Positions 1-6,915 of a DNA stretch of 33,485 nucleotides are shown piece by piece. Source of the stretch: Aquificales bacterium (GTDB lineage: Bacteria > Aquificota > Aquificia > Aquificales > Aquificaceae). Numbering within the stretch: the stretch's first letter is position 1; every line of letters begins with the position of its first letter. A program made the translations under genes and the position numbers. The notes beneath the pieces are model-generated. The model had not been told where the DNA came from. It worked only from the letters and a program-made list of their open reading frames with translations, and did no database searches. The stretch lies in assembly GCA_027078675.1 (NCBI GenBank), contig JALWWX010000243.1, positions 1 through 33,485 on the forward strand. Reading direction: 5' to 3'.

Positions 1-2
1 CC

Positions 3-317
3 GGAAGGGTTGATGAAGCAAAGATAGAAACAACCAAGGTACAGATGAAAGCAATAAAGGACGCATTAGAGCAGTACAGACTTGACAACGGAAGATATCC
101 CACAACGGAACAAGGTCTTAAAGCCCTTGTTGAAAAACCTACCGTTCCTCCAATTCCGCCGAGATGGAAAAGGTATCTTGATTCTGTACCCAAGGATGCA
201 TGGGGCAATGATTTTATTTACATATCACCCGGTGTTAATCGTCCCTATGAGCTTAGATCACCTGGACCTGATGGAGAGGAGGGAACAGAAGACGACATTG
301 ATATATGGGAACAATAG
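3..317 (+). CDS. gspG: Type II secretion major pseudopilin GspG, 3' part only
   Basis: The gene enters from the left edge, so its start and prepilin signal are outside the window; the frame is open from base 3 and stops at 317. The 104 visible residues carry the GspG C-terminal pattern: a helix ending in [18 protein letters not shown], then [13 protein letters not shown], and an acidic tail [16 protein letters not shown] that resembles the calcium-binding end of GspG. GspG subunits polymerise into the periplasmic pseudopilus of type II secretion. Two further pseudopilin genes follow with overlapping reading frames, which supports a secretion or pilus operon. The family call is firm. Whether the system secretes proteins or acts as another type IV filament machine cannot be told from this fragment. 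Confidence 0.93.
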   Translation, partial: GRVDEAKIETTKVQMKAIKDALEQYRLDNGRYPTTEQGLKALVEKPTVPPIPPRWKRYLDSVPKDAWGNDFIYISPGVNRPYELRSPGPDGEEGTEDDIDIWEQ

Positions 318-585
318 AGGCTTCACCCTTATAGAAACCCTCATAGCCCTATCCATAATTGTTATAGCCTTTACAGTATTTCTTGACCTGCTTGCAAGAG
401 CAAGATATATGCTTGAGGAAGAAGCACGCAGATATGAGGATATGATCGTACTTGATAACAAGATAAAAAGGGGGGAGTTAAAGGATGTTAAAATAAGGGA
501 AAAGGCGGTTAAAGATTTTCCCGGTTTAAGGGAAGTCATTTACATTTACAACACAGTATCCTTCAAAAGATATGAACAGAGATAA
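298..585 (+). CDS. Minor pseudopilin (GspI/GspH-like), prepilin signal present
   Basis: A 95-residue protein with a class III signal: a short leader ending NNRG, then [10 protein letters not shown] and a hydrophobic helix. Cleavage is expected after Gly8, leaving Phe1 and the conserved Glu5 of mature pseudopilins. The start is uncertain. TTG at 298 gives an 8-residue leader with AGGAGGG at 277-283 upstream (spacing somewhat long). ATG at 271 would give a 17-residue leader. Both lie inside the end of gspG, so translation is probably coupled. The rest is a charged helix and a short C-terminal domain, small even for GspI. Its place right after gspG fits a minor pseudopilin at the filament tip; the exact letter (H, I) is not assigned. 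Confidence 0.75.
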   Translation: MIYGNNRGFTLIETLIALSIIVIAFTVFLDLLARARYMLEEEARRYEDMIVLDNKIKRGELKDVKIREKAVKDFPGLREVIYIYNTVSFKRYEQR

Positions 586-1081
586 TAAGGCTTTTACACT
601 TGTAGAAATACTTATCGTACTTACCCTGTTCGGTCTTATCTTCGGACTGATAGCCTTTTCCTTCCATAATATGGTAAAGAACAGCATAAATCTTGTGGAT
701 CTGGGAGAGGATATAAAAAGTAAGGCAAGGCTTTTTTGGGACATACAAAGGGCTATATTGTCCGCAAAGGATATGTATATTGAGGAGGATGGAGAAAACT
801 CAAGACTTTATTTGATTACCGCGGGGGGCTTATTTGAAGAAGGTGTGGTTAAAGCTGTGTTTTTTGTTGAAGAGGGGTTTCTTAAATATGAAGAATTCCC
901 GTATGATTATGGAGACATAAGATATACTGGGGAAGGCAAAATTTATAACCTCGCCAGGGTAAAGGAATTCAGGGTGGAAGCCTATAACGGCAGGAGAAGA
1001 TTAACGAACTTTAAGGGTATTCCCGAATTTGTAGTTATAAGAATAAATGGCCAGGAATTTACAGTAATCCCAATAAAGTAA
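572..1081 (+). CDS. Minor pseudopilin (GspJ-like)
   Basis: A 169-residue protein with a prepilin N-terminus: MNRDNKA then FTLVEILIVLTLFG. Mature Phe1 and Glu5 are present, but the residue before the cut is Ala7 instead of the usual Gly. Length, a beta-rich C-terminal domain and position after gspG and a smaller pseudopilin fit GspJ best. The start at 572 lies within the last codons of the preceding gene (14-bp overlap), so the three genes look like one translationally coupled unit. The 3' end overlaps the convergent maf gene by 23 bp. Membrane-inserted until processed by a prepilin peptidase, which is not in the window. Confidence 0.78.
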   Translation: MNRDNKAFTLVEILIVLTLFGLIFGLIAFSFHNMVKNSINLVDLGEDIKSKARLFWDIQRAILSAKDMYIEEDGENSRLYLITAGGLFEEGVVKAVFFVEEGFLKYEEFPYDYGDIRYTGEGKIYNLARVKEFRVEAYNGRRRLTNFKGIPEFVVIRINGQEFTVIPIK

Positions 1082-1607
1082 GAAGAAGTCTCGGGGACAT
1101 ACCCATCACCGTATAAAAGTCCCCTTCTATCCTTTCTATGAAGGAAGCCCCGTAATCCTGTATACCGTAAGAACCTGCTTTATCAAGAGGAGACCAAGAT
1201 TCTACATATTTTATAATTTCATCCTCTCCAAGCTTTCTGAATTTTACCCTCGTAATATCGTGACCTATTCTCCTGTAAGATTTTCCCACCACAGCTATAG
1301 CAGTAACCACATTGTGCCATCTGCCTGAAAGGTCCTTCAGCATATTTATTGCATCTTCTTTGTCCCTGGGTTTACCGAAGGTTTTATTATCAAAGAAAAC
1401 TATTGTGTCAGAACCTATAACTACCGCATCTTTGTGTTTAAGCCATACCTTATAAGCCTTCTTAAAAGCAAGCTTCCTCGCATTTATGACTGGATGCCAA
1501 TGGACAGGTTCCTCTTCTATATTAGGATCTACAGCCTCAAAGCTAAAACCGAGCATACTCATTATCTGTTGTCTCCTCTTTGATGATGAAGCGAGTATGT
1601 ACCTCAT
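1059..1607 (-). CDS. maf: Maf-family nucleotide pyrophosphatase (dTTP/UTP type)
   Basis: A 182-residue protein beginning MRYILASSSKRRQQIM, the Maf signature (LASxSxRR). Further Maf motifs are SDTIV with the catalytic Asp, FGKPRD, LSGRWHNVVTA and DKAGSYGIQDYG. Maf proteins hydrolyse non-canonical or selected NTPs to the monophosphate. The DKAGSYGIQ segment resembles the YhdE/dTTP-UTP branch, not the m7GTP branch. The start was set at ATG 1607 because the family begins here and GGAGG lies 7 nt upstream. The frame stays open upstream but that part has no Maf similarity. The start overlaps the stop of a possible 29-residue ORF (TAATG). The 3' end overlaps the pseudopilin gene by 23 bp. Confidence 0.93.
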   Translation of the reverse strand: MRYILASSSKRRQQIMSMLGFSFEAVDPNIEEEPVHWHPVINARKLAFKKAYKVWLKHKDAVVIGSDTIVFFDNKTFGKPRDKEDAINMLKDLSGRWHNVVTAIAVVGKSYRRIGHDITRVKFRKLGEDEIIKYVESWSPLDKAGSYGIQDYGASFIERIEGDFYTVMGMSPRLLLTLLGLL

Positions 1608-1696
1608 TATGTGCCTCCGAATATGAGGAGATATATAAGGTAAGCTATCAACACACACAAAGAACAGGCAACAATAAGCTTAATTAACTTAGTCAT
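1607..1696 (-). CDS. Possible 29-residue single-helix membrane peptide upstream of maf
   Basis: The stretch before maf encodes MTKLIKLIVACSLCVL followed by IAYLIYLLIFGGT: two lysines, about 20 hydrophobic residues, then a short polar end. Its TAA shares a base with the maf ATG. The last codons (Gly-Gly) contain the maf Shine-Dalgarno, so maf translation would be coupled to it. An extended -10 (TGGTATACT, 1709-1717) lies just upstream and an AAAGG abuts the ATG, so initiation may be leaderless. I recognise no family. Alternatively this is only an untranslated maf leader that happens to be open. Confidence 0.45.
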   Translation of the reverse strand: MTKLIKLIVACSLCVLIAYLIYLLIFGGT

Positions 1697-1700
1697 CCTT

Positions 1701-1706
1701 TATAAT
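1701..1706 (+). promoter_or_regulatory. Candidate -10 for the kinase/Cyc2-like/lpxB operon
   Basis: A perfect TATAAT sits 12 bp before the ATG at 1718, so the predicted transcript would carry only about 5 nt of leader. No Shine-Dalgarno and no convincing -35 are seen. The opposing -10 for the maf side (1709-1714) lies between it and this start codon. Confidence 0.45.
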
Positions 1707-1708
1707 TA

Positions 1709-1717
1709 AGTATACCA
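1709..1717 (-). promoter_or_regulatory. Candidate extended -10 for the small ORF and maf
   Basis: Read on the minus strand the bases are TGGTATACT, an extended -10 (TGn plus TATACT), 12 bp before the ATG at 1696. Only 21 bp separate the two divergent start codons, so the two -10 elements must share this space. Confidence 0.4.
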
Positions 1718-2680
1718 ATGATAAACAAATTGGTAGAAAAACTGAAAGGCAAACTTATTCAAACCCACACATCCTGGGTTATACTTCTTGATGATATAGT
1801 TTATAAGATAAAGAAGCCCGTAAACTTCGGCTTTCTTGACTATTCAACCCTTGAAAAAAGGAAACTTTTCTGTGAAAGGGAAGTTGAACTTAACAGAAGG
1901 CTATGCAGTTATATATATCTGGGAGTTGTTCCCATAAGTATGGTTAACGGAGATCCCCAGATAGAAAATTCCTCAAACGTAGTTGAATATGCGGTGAAGA
2001 TGAGAAGGATAGATGATAAAAACTTGTTAATAAACAGACTAAATGATATAAAAGATGAGGAAATAAGAAGTATCGCAAGAAAGATTGCATGTTTTCACAA
2101 GAATGCGCGCAAAACCCCTGAGTACGGAAGAATAGAAGTTATGAAATTTAATACGGATGAAAATTTTGAGCAGGTTAAACCTTTTATAGGAAAAACCATT
2201 TCTGCAGAAGATTATGAATATATAAAAGAGAAGACAAATTCATTCTATGAAAGATACAGTTATCTTTTTAACAAGAGAATTTCCGAAGGGAAAATTGTTG
2301 ACGGACACGGAGATATAAGGCTGGAACATGTTGCCTTCCTTGATGAAGGTATATGTATATTTGACTGTATTGAATTTAATGAGAGGTTCAGATGCGGTGA
2401 TATGGTAAATGATATGTGTTTCTTGTCAATGGAATTGGAATTCATGGATAGAAGGGATTTGGCTAAAGTATACGAGGAAACATACTTCGGGGAAACAAAA
2501 GATGAAGAGTTTTATACAGTACTACCTTTCTTCAAAACTTACAGAGCCTTTGTAAGGGGAAAGGTTTACAGTTTTATGCTTAATGATCCTCACATAAAGG
2601 GAGAAGAAAAAGAGATGGCTTTAAAAAAAGCAAAGGGATTTTTTTCTCTAAGTAGAGAATATGCGGTAGAAATAAGTTAA
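1718..2680 (+). CDS. Aminoglycoside-phosphotransferase-fold kinase-like protein (COG2187 N-domain type)
   Basis: A 320-residue protein matching the N-terminal domain of the COG2187 family, seen from QTHTSWVILLDD, YKIKKPVNFGFLDYSTLEKR, ELNRRL and LGVVPI near the start. The catalytic loop HGDIRLEH is at about 197-204, with Asp199 as expected base. The metal-binding Asp216 is in FDCIEFN. These proteins have the APH/choline-kinase fold and are thought to phosphorylate a small molecule; the substrate is unknown. Many members carry a second, P-loop kinase domain at the C-terminus; here only the APH-like part exists. First gene of an operon with the Cyc2-like gene 23 bp downstream. Family call good, function open. 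Confidence 0.8.
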   Translation: MINKLVEKLKGKLIQTHTSWVILLDDIVYKIKKPVNFGFLDYSTLEKRKLFCEREVELNRRLCSYIYLGVVPISMVNGDPQIENSSNVVEYAVKMRRIDDKNLLINRLNDIKDEEIRSIARKIACFHKNARKTPEYGRIEVMKFNTDENFEQVKPFIGKTISAEDYEYIKEKTNSFYERYSYLFNKRISEGKIVDGHGDIRLEHVAFLDEGICIFDCIEFNERFRCGDMVNDMCFLSMELEFMDRRDLAKVYEETYFGETKDEEFYTVLPFFKTYRAFVRGKVYSFMLNDPHIKGEEKEMALKKAKGFFSLSREYAVEIS

Positions 2681-2703
2681 AATAATGAAGCGGGAGGTAG
2701 AAG

Positions 2704-3939
2704 ATGAAGGGCAGGGGCAAGCTATTACTGTTTATAGTTGTGGTTTTCCTATGCTTTAAGTATTCGGAGGCTGTTCCTTCTTTTGCAAGACAGATGAATA
2801 CATCATGTAATACATGTCATTCACCTCACAGCTTTCCGTCCCTTAATTCTTACGGTAGGTTTTTCAAAGCTTCTGGATACACACAAATAAGACAACCCAC
2901 CATAAAGGAAGCGGATTTTCTTTCTATACCTAAGGTGTTGAATTTATCAATTGTTGCAAAGCTTAAAGTGACAGGAGAAAGTAGAAAAGTAAACAGAGAT
3001 GAGATTTTCGAAAGAAGAATACAACTTCCAGACGAATGGACACTTTTCTCTGGAGGTAGGATTAGCAAAAACGTTGGATATATAGCAGAAGGAGCTGCAG
3101 ATGCTTTTACCCTGCGTATACCTTTCGTAATAGGAACGAAGAAAAACTACTTTGGTATAGTTCCCTATACCACTTATACGCTCGGTGCACCTGCTGTTTT
3201 TGAAGTAATGAACACAGGTGCGATAAGTAATTTAGTAATACTTGAAACCTCAGAAGTCATATCAGCGCAACAGTATATAGGCACTGGTACACCTGCAACA
3301 GGTATAGGGTTTTACTATTACAGCAATCTGTTTTATGTAACGGGAGCATTGTGGGCACCCTTTTACGGAAGGGATATAACAACCCTTGATATAAAAGAAC
3401 TTTCCAATTATGGGCGAGTGGCATTTACTCCAAACGTCGCGGGGTGGGATATAGGTGTAGGGTTGCAGTACTGGGGTGGTAAAACTGTTGTTAGGAACAA
3501 TACAGGGGAGACAATTATAGTAAATTCACCCGTGGGTAGTATAAGTATAGATCCGGGCAAAGAGGAATCCCTGTTCACCCGGGCGCTAGCACTGGATTTC
3601 CAGGCTATGGGTTACATAAGAAACATACCCTTGGGTGTATTTCTTACCTACGGTCAGTCTCCCTTATCAAAAACAGGAGAACCAACAAACATATTTAATA
3701 CAAATCCACAACTTGAGAAGACGGTAATAACAGGCCTCGTTGAACTCGGTGTTATTCCTGATATTATAAACGTTTCTCTCGGCTATAGAAAAGCAAGAAA
3801 TGAAGGCAGGGATGATAATGCGTATATCTTCGGAGCAAAGTATCATCTCCACAGGAATGTCCAATTCCAGGTCAATTACATATCCGAGACGGATAGGAAG
3901 GCAAGTACATTCATGTCTATGCTTTACACAGCCTTCTAA
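2704..3939 (+). CDS. Cyc2-like fused monohaem cytochrome-porin, outer membrane
   Basis: A 411-residue protein. Residues 1-23 form a signal peptide ending SEA. The mature N-terminus reads VPSFARQMNTSCNTCH, with one haem c motif (C35-x-x-C38-H39), then PSLNSYGRFFKASGYTQ. This FARQ...CxxCH...P.L..(F/Y)GR.FK..GY pattern marks the Cyc2 family, in which a small cytochrome plugs an outer-membrane barrel. The remaining ~350 residues are rich in alternating aromatic/Gly strands and end in Phe, typical of outer-membrane beta-barrels. Cyc2 of iron oxidisers takes electrons from Fe(II) outside the cell. A role in electron uptake here is inference, since the wider family includes proteins of unproven function. 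A good Shine-Dalgarno (GGGAGGT) precedes the ATG. The next gene starts 2 bp after the stop. Confidence 0.82.
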   Translation: MKGRGKLLLFIVVVFLCFKYSEAVPSFARQMNTSCNTCHSPHSFPSLNSYGRFFKASGYTQIRQPTIKEADFLSIPKVLNLSIVAKLKVTGESRKVNRDEIFERRIQLPDEWTLFSGGRISKNVGYIAEGAADAFTLRIPFVIGTKKNYFGIVPYTTYTLGAPAVFEVMNTGAISNLVILETSEVISAQQYIGTGTPATGIGFYYYSNLFYVTGALWAPFYGRDITTLDIKELSNYGRVAFTPNVAGWDIGVGLQYWGGKTVVRNNTGETIIVNSPVGSISIDPGKEESLFTRALALDFQAMGYIRNIPLGVFLTYGQSPLSKTGEPTNIFNTNPQLEKTVITGLVELGVIPDIINVSLGYRKARNEGRDDNAYIFGAKYHLHRNVQFQVNYISETDRKASTFMSMLYTAF

Positions 3940-3941
3940 TC

Positions 3942-4358
3942 ATGCCCATAGATGAGAAGCTTAAAGAAGAGGTCTACAACAAAGTAAGGGAATTTGGAAG
4001 AGAGTTGGATAGGATTATAAAGGCAAGGATTAAACAAGAGGAGAAGGAGGATCTTGAATTTGGAATCATTTTTGAGATAGAAGATGAGAATATTATAAAC
4101 TTGTGGAGGGAGGCGGTAACAGAAAATGCTTATATGGATATAGGGGATGTTGAAATAATGGAACACCATGACGGGGTTTATCTGAAAACAAAGTTTATAA
4201 ACCATGTAAAAAATTTCAGGGCGGAGAGAAATATAAGTATATGGAGCAACGGAAGGGTAGAGAAGGTTCACAACTTTTATATAGACACAGATAATATAAG
4301 GGGAAGAGTTGAAGAATCAGAAAGAAAACTGAGGGTAACAGTTAGGACAAAAGATTAA
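3942..4358 (+). CDS. Hypothetical protein, 138 residues, coupled to the Cyc2-like gene and lpxB
   Basis: I do not recognise this family. It is very charged, with an N-terminal helix (KLKEEVYNKVREFGRELDRI), an acidic middle and a beta-rich end, and no Cys, signal peptide or membrane helix; it is probably cytoplasmic. It begins 2 bp after the stop of the Cyc2-like gene, and its own stop shares a base with the lpxB ATG (TAATG), so all three are likely translated together. That placement suggests an outer-membrane or electron-transfer setting, but no function should be inferred from it alone. Confidence 0.8.
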   Translation: MPIDEKLKEEVYNKVREFGRELDRIIKARIKQEEKEDLEFGIIFEIEDENIINLWREAVTENAYMDIGDVEIMEHHDGVYLKTKFINHVKNFRAERNISIWSNGRVEKVHNFYIDTDNIRGRVEESERKLRVTVRTKD

Positions 4359-5467
4359 TGAAGATAACCCTTTCTATAGGAGACATTTCAGCCTCAAACT
4401 ATATTTATCATATATTTAAAGAGGGTTTTGAAAGTTTTGATATATACGGTATAACTGATAAAAGACTGAAAGAGATAGGTATAAAAAGCTTAGGTAGTAT
4501 TGAAGATATTTCAGGCTTCGGTCTTTTTGAACTACTACCGAAACTTAAGAGAATATGGAAAGTTAAAAGGAATATGGAAAAACATCTTAAAAATACAGAT
4601 GTGCTTATAGTATGTGATGCTCCGGGTTTTAACATACCGCTTATAAAAAAAGCAAAAAGCTTTGGAGTTAAAAAGATCATTTACTTTATATCCCCCCAAA
4701 TTTGGGCATGGAAGGAAGAGAGGGTTCACGATATTGTCAGCTTTACAGATCATCTTATAGTTATCCTGCCCTTTGAGTTGGATATATATAAGAGTTTTGA
4801 AAATAAACATTTTAAAGTCCATTATGTAGGACATCCACTGGTTGACCTTGTAAAACCCCGTTTTGAAAAGGAAGAGTTTTTAAATATAACCGGAACGGAA
4901 GGGAAAATAGTAGGCATATTCCCCGGAAGCAGGGAGAGTGAGGTAAAGAGGATGGCACCCTATCTGTGTGAGATTTACAAAAGGGTATTTTCAAGAAAAG
5001 GCATTAAAGGTGCGGTACCTACATTTAAAAGTTACAGGTCAATTTTAAACAGATATTGCCAAGGCGACATAAGAATATTTGACGATACGGATTATAATTT
5101 AAGCTACGATATTATGAAGTACTCCGAATTTTCCCTTATAACATCGGGTACAGCATCCCTTGAAGCAACCTTACTAAAGAATCCTCATATAGTATTCTAC
5201 AGGATAAATCCCCTTACTTACAGGATAGCCAGGCTTGTTGTAAAATCAAGGTATATAAGTTTGCCCAACATAATAACAGGAAGTGAAATAGTGCCGGAAA
5301 TAATTCAGAAGGATGTAGATTTTGCCTGCGGTGTAGTTGAGGAATATTTTGGGAAAAAGGATTGGTATGAGAAATTTTATGAAGCCTCGGATTATATAAA
5401 GAAAAAACTAGGAGAGGAGGGAGTTATAGAAAAACTTAGGAACCTATTTTTAGAACTCATAAATTAG
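4358..5467 (+). CDS. lpxB: Lipid-A-disaccharide synthase
   Basis: A 369-residue GT-B glycosyltransferase that joins UDP-2,3-diacylglucosamine and lipid X to make the lipid A disaccharide at the inner membrane. Seen motifs: ISPQIWAWKEERV (about 111-123), GHPLVD (158-163), FPGSRESEVKRM, and the C-terminal donor-site region TSGTASLEATLLKNPHIVFYR. Length is usual. Two conserved N-domain motifs differ from the textbook form: the G-E-x-S-G-D loop reads GDISAS (8-13), and DAPDFN reads DAPGFN (87-92). ATG overlaps the previous stop by one base. The 3' end overlaps convergent scpA by 11 bp. Assignment is firm from the rest of the chain. Confidence 0.93.
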   Translation: MKITLSIGDISASNYIYHIFKEGFESFDIYGITDKRLKEIGIKSLGSIEDISGFGLFELLPKLKRIWKVKRNMEKHLKNTDVLIVCDAPGFNIPLIKKAKSFGVKKIIYFISPQIWAWKEERVHDIVSFTDHLIVILPFELDIYKSFENKHFKVHYVGHPLVDLVKPRFEKEEFLNITGTEGKIVGIFPGSRESEVKRMAPYLCEIYKRVFSRKGIKGAVPTFKSYRSILNRYCQGDIRIFDDTDYNLSYDIMKYSEFSLITSGTASLEATLLKNPHIVFYRINPLTYRIARLVVKSRYISLPNIITGSEIVPEIIQKDVDFACGVVEEYFGKKDWYEKFYEASDYIKKKLGEEGVIEKLRNLFLELIN

Positions 5468-6080
5468 AGCTTTTTTCTATAACAATTTCACCGAAAGGTT
5501 CATCCTGATAAATGTCAATAACACCGTCATAATAAAGATGCATAAGAGCCATAAACTGAGGAACAAATTTCATTCTGTCAAGAAAGGTTATAAAAGCTAT
5601 CCTCTTTCCTATGTCCATATCTTTCAAAAATTCCATGACCTCTTTAAGCACATCCTCAAATCTTGAAATATTAAGTGGTATCTTCCTTGTTGTAGATGTA
5701 CCTTTCCTTCTTTTACCCTCAGTCTTACTCTTTTTCCTTTTAATAATCCTTCTAACATTATTTTCTATCTCCGACCTTATATGAGGTTCTTCTTCCTCAA
5801 ACATCTCCACTATTTCCTTCAATGTGTATTCTTTTTTCCTTCTTGGTTTTCTTTCCGGCTTGGGAAATATTACCTCAACCTTCTTTTTAAGCAAGAATGC
5901 TGCAGCAACCACAGCCCCTGCAGGTATCCTAAGGTCCAGAATTTCCCTCCTCTTCAATTCCGCTATATACATGTTACTTAATTCAACTATATCAACCTTC
6001 CACGGATCAAGTTCACCCCTTTCTACGAGAGGCAAAACTAAGGAAAAGGGATGATCCTCAGCAAGGGCTTCTATCTTCAT
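5457..6080 (-). CDS. scpA: Segregation and condensation protein A (kleisin)
   Basis: About 207 residues with the ScpA pattern: a HPFSLVLPLVERGELDPWKVDI start, AAAFLLKKKVEVIFP, a charged basic linker, and a winged-helix end FLDRMKFVPQFMALMHLYYDGVIDIYQDEPFGEI. ScpA bridges SMC heads in the chromosome-compacting condensin together with ScpB, which is not nearby. ATG 6080 was chosen because AAAGGTG lies just upstream; ATG 6095 in the same frame adds five residues. It overlaps the end of accD by 23 bp, so it is coupled to it, and is last in a six-gene minus-strand run. The 3' end overlaps lpxB. Confidence 0.92.
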   Translation of the reverse strand: MKIEALAEDHPFSLVLPLVERGELDPWKVDIVELSNMYIAELKRREILDLRIPAGAVVAAAFLLKKKVEVIFPKPERKPRRKKEYTLKEIVEMFEEEEPHIRSEIENNVRRIIKRKKSKTEGKRRKGTSTTRKIPLNISRFEDVLKEVMEFLKDMDIGKRIAFITFLDRMKFVPQFMALMHLYYDGVIDIYQDEPFGEIVIEKSSNL

Positions 6081-6915
6081 AACACCTTTCCCCATAGAAG
6101 GTGAGATCCAGCAGATTTTTTAATGTATTCCTGAGATCTTTTCTGTGAACCACCATATCAATCATACCCTTTTCAAGTAAAAATTCTGATCGCTGAAAGC
6201 CCTCGGGCAAGCTCTGTTTTATTGTTTGCTCTATAACCCTCGGACCCGCAAATCCTATTAAAGCCTTCGGTTCCGCAATAATGATGTCTCCGAGAAAGGC
6301 AAAGCTTGCAGATACACCACCCATTGTGGGATTTGTTAATACAGTTATATAAGGAATTCCTTTTGATTTAAGCATGTTAACACCCATCGTTGTTTTAGCC
6401 ATCTGCATAAGGGAAAGTATTCCTTCTTGCATTCTTGCACCGCCAGATGCAGTGACCGCTATCAAGGGTGTACCTTCCTCACTTGCCAGCTGACATGCCC
6501 TATAAAACCTCTCTCCCACCACCGAACCCATACTCCCACCTATAAATTCAAAATCCATCAGGGCTACTATTACCCCCCTGCCGAGTATGGAACCTTTATA
6601 AATACTCATGGCTTCAGTACTACCTGATTTTTCCTTAGCTTCTTTCAATCTATCCTTATAACTCTTTTTATCTTTAAATTCCAAAGGATCTTCTGGTAGT
6701 ATATTCTCAAAGAGTTTCTCATAGCTGTTTTCATCCAGCAGAGACTCAACCCTTTCAGATATGTTCATGGGAAAATGATAATCACAACGAGGACAAACCT
6801 TAAGATTCATTAAAAGCTCCGGTATGTAAAGTATGGTTTTACACTCCGGACATTTTGTCCACAAGTTTTCCTTCCTTTTTTCCCTCTTCTTTAAAAATTT
6901 GTCAAATATTCCCAT
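6058..6915 (-). CDS. accD: Acetyl-CoA carboxylase carboxyltransferase subunit beta
   Basis: 285 residues. A zinc ribbon (C22, C25, C41, C44 in CPEC and CPRC) precedes a crotonase-like carboxyltransferase domain with GGSMGSVVGERF, TASGGARMQEG, NPTMGGVSASFAFLGD and GFAGPRVIEQT. With AccA it transfers the carboxyl group from biotin to acetyl-CoA, giving malonyl-CoA for fatty acid synthesis. accA is not in the window. It overlaps aroA by 14 bp upstream and scpA downstream. Before the ATG the minus strand shows TATAAT at -14 to -9 and TTAGGA directly abutting the start, so an internal promoter within aroA is possible but could be chance. Confidence 0.95.
   Translation of the reverse strand: MGIFDKFLKKREKRKENLWTKCPECKTILYIPELLMNLKVCPRCDYHFPMNISERVESLLDENSYEKLFENILPEDPLEFKDKKSYKDRLKEAKEKSGSTEAMSIYKGSILGRGVIVALMDFEFIGGSMGSVVGERFYRACQLASEEGTPLIAVTASGGARMQEGILSLMQMAKTTMGVNMLKSKGIPYITVLTNPTMGGVSASFAFLGDIIIAEPKALIGFAGPRVIEQTIKQSLPEGFQRSEFLLEKGMIDMVVHRKDLRNTLKNLLDLTFYGERCYEDRSPC

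Noticed and set aside
82-297. N-terminal extension of the second pseudopilin through gspG
   Set aside because: Would bury the prepilin signal deep inside the protein and overlap almost all of gspG's C-terminal domain.
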